NCBI GenBank assembly: GCA_026005035.1
Contig: BPKH01000005.1
Location: 124,001-188,000, forward strand
Length of the DNA: 64,000 nucleotides
Direction: 5' to 3'
Source: Porticoccaceae bacterium
GTDB taxonomy: Bacteria > Pseudomonadota > Gammaproteobacteria > Pseudomonadales > Porticoccaceae
The notes below the pieces were generated by a model that had not been told where the DNA came from, searched no databases, and saw nothing but the letters and a program-made list of their open reading frames with translations. Within the stretch, counting starts at the first letter, position 1, and each line of letters opens with the position of its first letter. Both the position numbers and the translations under genes were made by a program. Positions 8,534 through 17,810 of the stretch are shown piece by piece.

Positions 8534-10211
8534 TTGGGCGGTGGGCTGTGCGGGACGTTCGCGCAGCGAGGGGGACCACCGCCCTGCCGACCACCCTTCC
8601 TCGGTAGCATCTTTGCCGCTTGGTTGCTCGCCGCCGCGCCGGCGGCGGCGGATCGCCTGGTGGCCGAACTCGCTCCCTACGGGCGAGTGCAGGTGGCGAC
8701 CTTGCCGTTGCCGGCCGAAATCCGCGTGCTCTCGGCCACCTGGGCGCCCGGAGGCGAAGTGCTCTTGGCCTATCGCCGGCCCGGGGATCCCGGGGGGCGC
8801 TTCGTGCGCCTGGCGGTGGCGGATCCCGCGGGGCGACTGGGTGAGCCCTTTTTCGCCGCCGAGGTGCCGCCCCGTCCGGGAGACAACGGCTTGCGCTTTC
8901 TCCCCTTTCCCGACGATCGCCGGCTGCTGCTCGGGGACTTCGTGCTGGAGTGCAACGCGCCCTTTGCGCGCTGTACGGCCGCCGATCTTTTGCCCATCGA
9001 CTATCCGGAAGAGACGCGCGCTCCCGGGGTCTTGCATCGCTGGTCCGAGGTGGTGGTGGCACCGGATGGGGAGCACATCGCCTGGACCACCCTCACCGCG
9101 GCTCCGCCCGGCGCCCTGGTCTACGTGGCGCGCTTGCTCCGGGAGGAGGGCGGTTACCGCACCGAGGCGGCGCGGATCCTGAGCACCCTCGATCCCTTCG
9201 TCCCCGATCCGGTGCGCGAAGATGGGGTGCGACCCCTGCCCCTGCGCGGCGGAGAGGTCAAGCAGTTCGTGCGCGGGGGTGCGGCGCTCTCCCTGGTGGG
9301 GGCGGGCCTGCGGGAGCTGTCCGATGCGGTGCTGTCGGAGCCGGAGCGCGGTCGGCAGCGGCCGGTGACCGAAACTACAGGCTACACCGAGACGGCGATC
9401 TTCTCCCCCGACGAGCGCCTCGGCCTGGTGATGACCACCCGCTTTTCGCCCCCCACCAGCCTCGAGATCCTCGGCCTCGTTCCCCGGCCCTATCCGGACA
9501 GCCTGGGCATGGGGCTCGCTTGGCTCGCCTACACCTACGGGGTCACCGGCGTGCGGGCGGGTCGCCCGGGGTCCATCGGCCCGGCCTTGGTGGCCTTTAC
9601 CGGCGAGGGCGGCCTGGCCGAGCACTGGCTCGACCTCGCCGTCGATCCCGATTGGGTTTTCTATTCGCCTCTTTTTTGGCATCCCGGCGGGCGAGCTGGG
9701 ATGTGGATCGAAGGTCGACGGGGCGGGAAGGAAAAGCGCGTGCGCTTGCTTCGCCTTCCCGACTACCGGCCGGGGCCGCGGATCCCGCCGCGCGAGGTCC
9801 CTGCCGCCACCCCGGGCGCCGTGGTGAGCGCCGAGTGGCGAGAGCGGGTCAGCGCTTCCGCCGACCTGGCAGTGCGGGTCTACGGGCGCCATTCAGGCCA
9901 CATCGATTACCGGCGAGTGGAGCGCACCACCGAGGAGCGCTATCGCCGGTTCAGCGATGACGGCCGGCCCACCTGGTCGAGGTGGGAGCGGTTTGAGTCC
10001 GACCCGGGCGGCCGATCGGTGTACCAGGCCCACCTCGTCCTGCGGGGGCCGGAGTCGTGCCGGATGTCGCTTCGCCTCACCTTCGGCCCGCTGGCCGGCA
10101 CGCCTCCGGCGCGCCTCATCCGCGACCCGGGCGCCGACGGCCGGCCGGCGAGCACTGGCTTCGCCGCCTGCGGCGAAGCGGCGGCTCGAGGTGGACGCGC
10201 TCGCGCCCTAG
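8534..10211 (+). CDS. exported beta-propeller-like (TolB/PD40-type) protein, unknown function
   Basis: About 558 residues; the frame changes once near the end. The start is uncertain: TTG at 8534 is the most upstream candidate, and a hydrophobic signal-like stretch ending AAAPAAADRL follows about 35 codons later. The body has repeating segments such as WAPGGEVLLAYR, FLPFPDDRRLLLGD, VVVAPDGEHIAWTT and IFSPDERLGLVMTT. These resemble WD40-like PD40 blades of periplasmic TolB-like propellers, each with a (A/S)PDG/E-type turn. Frame 2 runs to about 10165-10190; the sensible C-terminus (RLEVDALAP, stop 10211) lies in another frame, next to a perfect hairpin at 10158-10179. It is the first gene of a rightward cluster with a multihaem cytochrome. 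I do not recognise a specific function. Confidence 0.6.
10158..10179. repeat. perfect 10-bp inverted repeat inside gene end
   Basis: GCTTCGCCGC and GCGGCGAAGC separated by CT, inside the C-terminal coding end of the propeller-like gene and at the place where its reading frame breaks. No T-run follows. It may be chance in GC-rich DNA, or a hairpin that disturbed sequencing. Confidence 0.5.
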
Positions 10212-10281
10212 CGCGGCGTTCAGCCAAGTTTCAGGTGGGGCGAGTCTGCTGTTGCTCTCGGGAGTTCGGAAGGGCTCGTCG

Positions 10282-11556
10282 ATGGCATTGGCAAGGGGTC
10301 GCAGGCGGTGGCTCGGGGCGTTGGCCCTGGTGGCGGCGTGTGCGGCGGCACTCGCCGCCTTGTTGCCCCCGGCGCCAGGGGCAACCCCCCGGCTCGCCGA
10401 CCTCCCGGGCGATGCGGCGGCGGGCGAATACCTGGCCCGGGCCGGCAATTGCATGGCCTGCCACACCGCCGAGGGCGGTGCGCCCTGGGCCGGCGGCAGG
10501 GCCCTCGCGCCACGCCCTTCGGCACCCTCTACTCCACCAATCTCACGCCCGATCCGGCCACCGGCATCGGGCGCTGGACTTTCGCCGACTTCGTGCGCGC
10601 CATGCGCGAGGGCGAGGCGCCCGGACGGCAGCCACCTCTATCCCGCCTTTCCCTACGACCACTTCGCCCGCCTCACGGACGCCGACCTGGCCGCCCTGTG
10701 GCGCTTTCTGCGCACCCTGTCCGCCGCTGGAGCAAGCCGGCGCGGGCGCCCGAACTGCGCTTTCCCTACGGCGAGCGGCGGCTCGTGGCGCTGTGGAAGG
10801 CGCTCTTTCACGATCCCCGGCCCTTCGCACCCGACCCGGCCCGCTCGGCGCTCTGGAACCGCGGCGCCTACCTGGTCGAGGGGATCGCCCATTGCGGCGC
10901 CTGCCACACGCCGCGCAATCTGCTGGGGGCCGAGCGGCGCGGCGCAGCCTTCGCCGGCGGCACCTTCCTGGACCGCACCAGGCTCGGCGACTTCCGCCGC
11001 TGGTCCGCCCCCAACCTCACTCCGGATCCCGCTGGGCTCGCCGGTTGGAGCGAAGAGGAGATCGTCGCCTACCTGAAGAGCGGGGTCAGTCGCCGCCAGG
11101 TGGTCCACGGGCCGATGCGCGAGGTGGTGATGCACGGCACCAGCCACCTTCGGGAAGAGGACCTGCGCGCCATCGCCGTCTACCTGAAGTCGCTGCCCCC
11201 CCCGTCCCGTGCCGCGGGGGAAGGCACCCGACGATGCCACCCTGGCGGCCGGCGAGGTGCTCTACACCGTCCACTGCGCCACCTGCCACATGGCGGACGG
11301 CCAGGGGGAGGAGGGGCTCGGGGTGCCGCTTGTGGGTTCGGCCACGGTGCGCGCCGCCGACCCCTCGACCCTGATCAACGTGGTGCTCTACGGCCCCCAC
11401 TTGCCGCCTGGCCTCGAGGTGGACCGCAGTCCCATGAAGATGTTCGGCAAGCGGCTGTCGGACGACGACATCGCCGCGGTGTTGAGCTACGTGCGCGACC
11501 GCTTCGGGGACGGGGCCGGGGCCGTGACCCCAGAAGAAGTGGCGCGCCAGCGCTGA
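10282..11556 (+). pseudogene. tri-haem cytochrome c (dehydrogenase electron-transfer subunit type), four frame changes
   Basis: The start ATG at 10282 (GGAAGGG upstream) opens an N-terminal signal/anchor. Three CxxCH motifs follow in order: CMACH (about 10451), CGACH (about 10899) and CATCH (about 11278). The spacing and blocks such as FGTLYSTNLTPD, WNRGAYLVEG and ATLAAGEVLYTVHCATCH fit the three-haem cytochrome subunit of membrane-bound FAD sugar/alcohol dehydrogenases. The reading moves between two frames near 10505, 10620, 10725 and 11200, the last beside a run of eight C (11196-11203). The changes cancel to about 424 codons with no internal stop, so sequencing error is likely. It could accept electrons from the GMC dehydrogenase at 32.6 kb or serve the DUF1592/DUF1552 proteins. 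Confidence 0.8.
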
Positions 11557-11567
11557 AGGAGGTGCTC

Positions 11568-12698
11568 GTGATTCGCACGTTGACCGCTCTCGCCGCCCTG
11601 TCCCTCGCCGCCGGCGCTTCTGCCGCCGAGGCGCCCGATTTCGTCCGCGACGGGCGGGCCGGTTTCGTGGTCTCCCACATCGCCTACGCCCTCGGTCCCG
11701 ACGCCGAGCAGGCGGGCACCTGCCCCCGCGGCATGACCCGCAATTACCACGAAATCTACGCCGCCACTCCGGAGGGGCGGCGCCGCCCCGGCGAGTCGGA
11801 CGAGGCTTACCAGGAGCGTCTCGACGCCGGAGCCAGGCGCCTGGCCAGCGGGCCCGGCGGCGAATCCTACTGCCTGCACCCGGAGCTCGCTCCGCCCGAC
11901 CCCTGGTACCGAACCGTGGAGCGCTCCGATGTGCCGGTCCCGGGGATCGACCTGGACGGGCGCGCCGACCCCGACGACTTCCCGAGCCCTGAGGGCGAGC
12001 CGGGGGTGGACAACCAGTTCTACCGGGCGGTGGGTTGCAACCGCTCCTACCAGTCCAGCGGCTCGTCCAACCGCTTCAACATCTCGATGCTGACCGGCAG
12101 TTGGGGAATCCTCTTCCTCCTCGAGGGGGTGGACGACCTGCGCGAGGATCCCGAGGTGCGCGTGCACTTCTACGCCAACGGCGACCCCATCCGCTTGAGC
12201 CCGAAACGCGAGCCCCTCGCCTACGCCAGCTACGCGCCCAAGCGGGAACCCCGCTTCCACGCCGTCGCCAACGGGCGCATCGAGGGGGGCATGCTGCGCA
12301 CCGAGCCCGTCGACATGCTCTTTCAGAACGAGGTCAACAGCATGTATCTGGACCGCCCCCTGCGCGACGGCCGACTGGTGGCCGAGATCGGATCCGACGG
12401 CCGCCTGCAGGGGTTTCTGGCCGGCTATACGCCGGTGGAGGAAATGTACGACATGCAGTTCGGCTATCGCGACGGGCGCACCCGCAAAGGGGAACTCGCC
12501 CCCGAGCGGCTGCGCCTGCACACCGCCTTCGGGGCGGCCTTCGTTCTCGGACACACCTGCCACGGGGCCTGGCAGGCGCTCCACCGCCTGGCCGACGGCC
12601 ACCCCGATCCGGACGGGCGCTTCACCACCATTTCCACCCAGTACCGGATCGAGGCCATCCCCGCCTTCGTGATCCCGCCGGAGGAGGTGGCGCCGTGA
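11568..12698 (+). CDS. exported protein of unknown function, 376 residues
   Basis: Start GTG at 11568 is chosen by a strong AAGGAGG at 11556-11562, directly after the cytochrome stop. A signal peptide (TLTALAALSLAAGASA) ends before AEAPDFVRDG. The mature part begins with GFVVSHIAYAL and a Cys-containing TCPRGMTRNYHEIYAATPEGR. It then has a GVDNQFYRAVGCNRSYQ segment, a central all-beta region and a C-terminal HTAFGAAFVLGHTCHGAW stretch. HTCHG is not a complete haem site. I do not recognise the family. The stop overlaps the DUF1592 start by four bases, so it belongs to the same translation unit and presumably the same periplasmic process. Confidence 0.8.
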   Translation: MIRTLTALAALSLAAGASAAEAPDFVRDGRAGFVVSHIAYALGPDAEQAGTCPRGMTRNYHEIYAATPEGRRRPGESDEAYQERLDAGARRLASGPGGESYCLHPELAPPDPWYRTVERSDVPVPGIDLDGRADPDDFPSPEGEPGVDNQFYRAVGCNRSYQSSGSSNRFNISMLTGSWGILFLLEGVDDLREDPEVRVHFYANGDPIRLSPKREPLAYASYAPKREPRFHAVANGRIEGGMLRTEPVDMLFQNEVNSMYLDRPLRDGRLVAEIGSDGRLQGFLAGYTPVEEMYDMQFGYRDGRTRKGELAPERLRLHTAFGAAFVLGHTCHGAWQALHRLADGHPDPDGRFTTISTQYRIEAIPAFVIPPEEVAP

Positions 12699-14365
12699 GA
12701 GGCAAGAGCTGGCGGATTGCTATTGCGCTGTTCGTCGTCCTCTTGGCACCCGGTTGCGGCGAGCGGCCGGAGGCGACGGCGGAGCCTTCTCCGGTGGGTG
12801 GCCCGGCCCTCATTCGCCGCCTCACCGAGTCCCAGTACCGCCATACCCTTGCCGACCTGTTCGGCCCGGAGGCGCCGGTGGTGGCGCGCTTCGAGCGGGA
12901 ACTGCGCGCCCACGGCCTGATCGCCGCCGGAACCTCGGAGGCGGGGATTTCGGCCTTCGCCATGGAACAGTACGACGCCGCCGCGCGGGCGCTGGCCGAC
13001 TACCTGCTCGCCCCCGAGCGGCGCGCCGCCTACCTGCCCTGCACGCCCCGCGCCGAGGTCGCCTTCGATGCCGACTGCGCCGCCCGCTTCGTGGCCCGCT
13101 GGGGGGAGCGCCTGTTCCGCAGGCCGCTGACCGAAGCGCAGGTGGCGCGCTATGTGGATGCGGCCCGCACCGCCGCCGCCACCCTCGGCGACTTCCACGA
13201 GGGACTCGAATACGCCCTGGTGGGCCTCTTGATCGCGCCCCAGTTTCTGCTGCGCATCGAGCACGTCGAGCCCGATCCCGCCCGTCCCGGCGGCTATCGC
13301 CTCGATCCCTGGTCGCGGGCCGAACGGCTCGCCTTTTTTCTCACCGATTCGACCCCGGACGAGGCGCTGCTCGCCGCCGCGGCGAGCGGCGAACTGGACA
13401 CCCCCGAGGGGCTCGCCCGCCAGGTGGACCGGCTGATGGGGCTTGCGCGCTTCGAAGACGCGGTGCGCGCCTTTTTCCGCGACATGCTGGAGTTCGACCG
13501 CTTCGCCGATCTCGCCAAGGACGCCCAGATCTACCCCGCCTGGACGCCGGAGGTGGCCCTGGACGCCCAGGAGCAGACCCTGCGCGACCTCGTCTGGCAC
13601 CTGGTGCGCGAGGGGGGCGACTACCGCGACCTGTTCGTGCTCGGCGAAACCCACATGACCCGCGCCCTGGGGGTGCTCTATCGGCAGCCGGTACCGCCCC
13701 GCCAGGGATTCGCGCGCATCCCCCTGTCCCACGACGGCAGTCGCCTGGGCATCCAGAGCCACCTTTCCTTCCTCGCCCTCCACGCCCATCCGGGGCGCTC
13801 CTCGCCCACCCTGCGGGGCAAGGCGATCCGCGAGATCTTCCTCTGCCAGGAGGTGCCGGATCCGCCGCCCAACGTCAACTTCAGCCTGGTCCAGGAGGGT
13901 CCCGGCGCGCGGCCCACCGCCCGCGAGCGGCTCGCCGCCCACAACACCGAGCCCGCCTGCGCCGGTTGTCACAAGGTGATGGACCCGGTGGGGCTGGCCC
14001 TGGAAAACTACGACGGCGCGGGGATTTTTCGCCGCGAGGAAAACGGCGCGCCCATCGACGCCTCGGGCTTCCTCGACGGCACCGCCTACGAGGACGCGGC
14101 GGGCCTCGCCCGGGCGCTGCGCGATCACCCCGAGACGCCGCGCTGCCTGGTGGAGAAGCTCTACCGATTCGCAGTGGGCCGCGACACGGTCTGGGGCGAG
14201 CGCGCCTACCTGGATTGGCTCGTCGAAGCATTCGCCCGCGCGGGCTACCGAGTCCCCGAGCTCATGCGGACCATCGCCCTGAGCGAGCAATTTTTCGCCA
14301 TCGCGCCCCCCGCCGAGCGGCGGTGGGCGGCGCGCACTGTCACTCTAGAGGAGGATAGGCCATGA
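12695..14365 (+). CDS. DUF1592/DUF1588/DUF1585-type protein (Planctomycete-cytochrome-like)
   Basis: 556 residues; GTG start inside the previous stop (GTGA), and its own stop overlaps the DUF1552 start (ATGA). A hydrophobic N-terminus ends with a weak lipobox (LAPGC), so it may be a lipoprotein. The order of blocks is typical of the family. RRLTESQYRHTLADLFG is the DUF1587-like start. RFVARWGERLFRRPLTEAQVA and a central AERLAFFLTDSTPDEALL follow. Then come RGKAIREIFLCQEVPDPPPN (DUF1588) and ACAGCHKVMDPVGLALENYD with a CxxCH site, and a DUF1585-like end. Such genes pair with DUF1552 genes in planctomycetes, myxobacteria and some proteobacteria, with no established function. The single haem site suggests a redox role. 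Confidence 0.85.
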   Translation: MRGKSWRIAIALFVVLLAPGCGERPEATAEPSPVGGPALIRRLTESQYRHTLADLFGPEAPVVARFERELRAHGLIAAGTSEAGISAFAMEQYDAAARALADYLLAPERRAAYLPCTPRAEVAFDADCAARFVARWGERLFRRPLTEAQVARYVDAARTAAATLGDFHEGLEYALVGLLIAPQFLLRIEHVEPDPARPGGYRLDPWSRAERLAFFLTDSTPDEALLAAAASGELDTPEGLARQVDRLMGLARFEDAVRAFFRDMLEFDRFADLAKDAQIYPAWTPEVALDAQEQTLRDLVWHLVREGGDYRDLFVLGETHMTRALGVLYRQPVPPRQGFARIPLSHDGSRLGIQSHLSFLALHAHPGRSSPTLRGKAIREIFLCQEVPDPPPNVNFSLVQEGPGARPTARERLAAHNTEPACAGCHKVMDPVGLALENYDGAGIFRREENGAPIDASGFLDGTAYEDAAGLARALRDHPETPRCLVEKLYRFAVGRDTVWGERAYLDWLVEAFARAGYRVPELMRTIALSEQFFAIAPPAERRWAARTVTLEEDRP

Positions 14366-15691
14366 GCGGCATCAGCCGGCGCCGCTTCCTGCGCGGCGTC
14401 TTGGGCGGCACGGTGGTCACCGTCGGCCTGCCCATTCTCAACTGCCTGTTGGACGACAGCGGCCGGGCCTTCGCCGCCACGGGCAAGCGCATCCCGGTGC
14501 GCTTCGGCACCTGGATCTGGGGCTGCGGGATGATCGATCGCCTCTGGGTGCCCGAACAAGAGGGGACCGACTATGCGCTCCCGCCCCACCTCGAGCCCAT
14601 CGCCCCCTACCGGGACCGAATCGCCGTGCTCAGCGGCTTCGACGTCGTCCTCGACGGCGTGCCCAACAAGCCCCACGTCACCGGCTGCCTGGGGCTGCGC
14701 ACCGGGATCCCCACGCCGGATCTGGAAGTCAAGGCCCCCACCCTGGACGTGCTGGTGGCGGACGTGATCGCCGACACCCGCTTCCGCTCCATCGAGGTTT
14801 GCTCGGCGGGGATCGAGCGATCCTATTCCTACCGGGATGCCGGTTCGCCCAATCCCAGCGAGACCTCGCCACTCGCCCTCTATCGGCGGATCTTCGGCGA
14901 GGGCTTCGTCGATCCCAACGCCGCCGACTTCCAACCCGACCCCCGCGATCTGGTGCACAAGAGCGTGCTGTCGGCGGTGAGCGAGGAGCGCCGCGCCCTC
15001 CTCGCCGCGGTGGGCGCCGAGGATCGCCACCGGCTCGACGAATACTTCACCGCCCTGCGCGAGCTCGAACAGAAGATCGCCCTGCAGCTCGAGCCGCCCG
15101 CTCCGGTGGAAAACTTCCAGAAGCCCGAGCCGCCTCCGGAAACGCCGGTGGATGCGGAAATCGAGCACGTGCTGGAAAACCACCGGTTGATGGCCCAGCT
15201 CCTGGCCCGCGCCCTCCAGGCCAACCAGACGCGGGTCTTCAACGTGCTCTTTTCCGACACCGCCTCCAACCTGCGCAAGCCGGGGACCTCCTCCACCCAC
15301 CACACCCTGACCCACGAGGAGCCCGTCGACCCCGAGCTCGGCTACCAGCGGGAGGTGGCCTGGTTCGCGGCCCGCAGCATGGAGGCCTGGCGGGACTTCC
15401 TCGACGCCTTGGCGGCCATTCCCGAGGGGGACGGCACCCTGCTCGACCACTGCCTGGTGTTCGCCCACTCCGATTGCTCCGACGCCAAGGCCCACGCGGT
15501 GGAGGGGATCCCGATGATGGTGGCGGGCTCGGCCGGCGGCCGGATCCGCACTCGGCTTCCACCTCAAGGGCCGGGGCGACGCCATCTCCCGGGTGGGGCT
15601 CACCCTGATGCAGGCCATGGGGGTGAGCATCGATCGCTGGGGTACGCTGTCCATGGAGACCAACCGCCCCCTCGCCGAGCTGCTCGCCTGA
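14362..15691 (+). pseudogene. Tat-exported DUF1552 protein, frameshifted near the C-terminus
   Basis: Starts ATGA-overlapped with the DUF1592 gene. A twin-arginine signal (SRRRFLRG, residues 5-12) precedes a hydrophobic stretch. The body contains family hallmarks: RFGTWIWGCGM, HLEPIAPYRDRIAVLSGF, KPHVTGCLGL, TLDVLVADVIA and TSSTHHTLTH. Near 15551 one extra base moves the frame; the expected ending (FHLKGRGDAISRVGLTLMQ... to ELLA) continues in another frame and stops at 15691, giving about 442 residues. An indel error is likely. DUF1552 proteins (an alkaline-phosphatase-like/DUF1501-related group) usually travel with DUF1592 proteins, as here. No enzymatic activity is established for the pair. 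Confidence 0.82.
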
Positions 15692-15735
15692 AGCGCCCCT
15701 GCCGGGTACCATGGAGGAGACCGGAAGGGGGGTGG

Positions 15736-16390
15736 ATGCGCATCCTGCTCGTCGAGGACGATCCGCAGCTCGGCGACACCGTCCGGCGGGCGCTCGCCGC
15801 CGAGGGATACGCCGTCGACTGGCTCGCCGACGGCGCCGGCCTCGAGGCGGCCCTCGCCTGCGAGGCGGTGGACCTGCTGGTGCTCGACGTGCGCCTGCCG
15901 GGCCGCTCCGGGATCGACCTGTTGCGCGCCCTGCGGTCGGGCGGGCCGCGAATTGCCGGTGCTGTTGCTCACCGCCTGCGACGCCACCGAGGACAAGGTG
16001 CGCGGGCTCGACGCCGGCGCCGACGACTACCTCACCAAACCCTTCGAGATGGATGAATTTCTGGCCCGGGTCCGCTCCCTGTTGCGCCGTACCGGTTCCC
16101 GCGCACCGATCCTCACCGCCGGGCCGCTCGCCCTGGATCCGGCCGCCCGGCGGGTTTCCTACCGGGGGGAGCCGGTGGAGGATCTCACCGCCAAGGAGCT
16201 GGCGATCCTCGAGCTCCTCCTGCGCAACCGGGGGCGCTTCGTCACCAAGCGGCGCCTCCTCGAGGGCACGAGCAGCTGGGACGACGAGGCCGGTCCCAAC
16301 ACCATCGAGGTCTACGTGTCGCGGCTGCGCAAGCGCTTCGGGCGCGAACTGATCGAGACCCTGCGCGGCGTCGGCTACCGGATCCCCTGA
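15736..16390 (+). pseudogene. OmpR-family response regulator, frameshifted
   Basis: Start ATG at 15736 after GGAAGGGGGGTGG. The receiver has the acidic pair E8-D9 and the phospho-acceptor D51 in LVLDVRLPG. One extra base near 15945 interrupts it; the receiver resumes in the next frame (PVLLLTACDATEDKVRGLD, KPFEMDEFLARVRSLLRR). It is followed by a winged-helix Trans_reg_C domain (LTAKELAILELLLRNRG, TIEVYVSRLRKRFG). Restored length is about 217 residues, normal for QseB/PhoP-type regulators. It forms a two-component pair with the kinase one base downstream and lies at the end of the cytochrome/DUF1592 cluster, so it may control that cluster. Confidence 0.85.
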
Positions 16391-16391
16391 C

Positions 16392-17766
16392 GTGGGCTCC
16401 TCCCTCCACCGGCGCTTGGTCTGGCTCCTGTTGGGCGCGGTGGCCGTCACCTGGGTCGCTGCGGTGGCCACCGCGGCCTGGTTGAGCCGGCGCACGGTGC
16501 TCGATCAGGTGGACCGCCAGCTGCTCTACTACCTGGACACCGCCGAACACACCCTGAGTTCTGTGCTCGCCGATTCGGCGGTGCGCGATCACTTCTTCCG
16601 GGGCGCTCAGATCATCGCCCTCGAGCCGCGGGTGAGCCGGGTGCTCTCCTTCGGGACTCGCAGCGGGGGGCTCGGCACCAACCTCTGGTTCGGCGACCAC
16701 CAGATCCTGGTGGGTCGCCACACCCCGCCCTTCCCGCCCCCGGAAACGGAGGGGGCTGCCACCCACCGGCTGGTGGGACCGCAAGGGGTGAGCCGCTGGC
16801 GAATCCACTACCGGCGCCACGGCGAGCAATTGTGGATCGCCACCGGGGTCGACCTGGCCCGGGCGGCCGACTTCGGCGCCGTGACCCTGGCGCGCCTCCT
16901 CGCCCCTTTGCTGGTGATCCTGCCCCTCACCGGCGCGGCCCTCCTGTGGGGGGTGCGGCGCGGCCTCGCGCCCCTGCGGGCCCTGGCCGAGCGGATCGCC
17001 GCCCGCCGTCCCGGCGCCCTGGAAGCCATCGACGTCCGCGACGTCCCCCGGGAGATCCGCCCGGTGGTAGACGCCCTCAACGACCTGCTGGCGCGGCTCG
17101 GCCGCGCCCTGGAGGCCGAGCGGCGCTTCACCGCCAACGCCGCCCACGAGCTGCAGACCCCCCTCGCCGCGGTGCTCGCCGAGGTGCAGCTGGCGGAGCG
17201 GCGCGCCGCCGACGGGCAGACCCGCGCCGCACTCGCACAGATCGCCGCGCGGGTGCGGCGCGCCGCGGCCACCGTGGGACAGCTGCTCACCCTGGCGCGG
17301 CTCGATCCCGAACAGGACTTTCCCCGCCGCCCGGTGCGCCTCGACCAGCTGCTCCCCGAGGTGTTGGCCGAGGAGGGGGCACTCGCCGTGGAGCGCCGCC
17401 TCGACCTCGCCGTGGACGCGCTGCCGCCGGCCGCGGTGACTGGCCATTCCGAGTGGCTCGCGGTGCTCCTGCGCAACCTGGTGGGCAACGCCTTCCGCCA
17501 CGCACCGCCGGGGGGGCGGGTGGCGGTGGCCCTGGAGGCTAGCCGCCGGCGGCGTGTGCCTGCGCATCGCCAACGACTGCCCGCCCCTGGAAGCCGAGGT
17601 CTGGAGTCGGCTGGGGGAGCGCTTCTTCACCCCTTCGCCGGGGGGCGGTGTGGGGTTGGGGCTGTCCATCGCTCGGCGCGTGGCCGAGCTCCACGGCGCC
17701 CGGCTCGTTTTGAAACCCTGGCGGGACGGCGCGGGATTCGTCGCCGAGGTGGTCTTTCCGGCCTAA
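16392..17766 (+). pseudogene. sensor histidine kinase (QseC-like), frameshifted
   Basis: GTG start one base after the regulator stop. The order is: N-terminal transmembrane helix (about residues 9-30), periplasmic sensor segment, second transmembrane helix (about 165-185), HAMP, then HisKA with H252 in AAHELQTPLAAVL. The N-box NLVGNAFRHA lies near residue 360. One extra base near 17541 then breaks the frame. The G-box GLGLSIARRVAELHGA and the end of the HATPase domain continue in another frame to 17766, giving about 457 residues. QseC-type kinases phosphorylate OmpR-type regulators such as the one upstream. An indel error is the likely cause of the break. Confidence 0.85.
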
Positions 17767-17792
17767 AAAAAGAGCCGGCCAGGGCCGGCTCT
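17765..17792 (-). terminator. rho-independent terminator of TonB receptor 3
   Basis: Stem AGAGCCGGCC/GGCCGGCTCT (17771-17780 with 17783-17792) with a 2-base loop. It is preceded on the plus strand by six A, which become the T-run for leftward transcription. It lies between the converging kinase and receptor genes. Confidence 0.8.
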
Positions 17793-17810
17793 GCCTGCTG
17801 CGGCCTCCTC

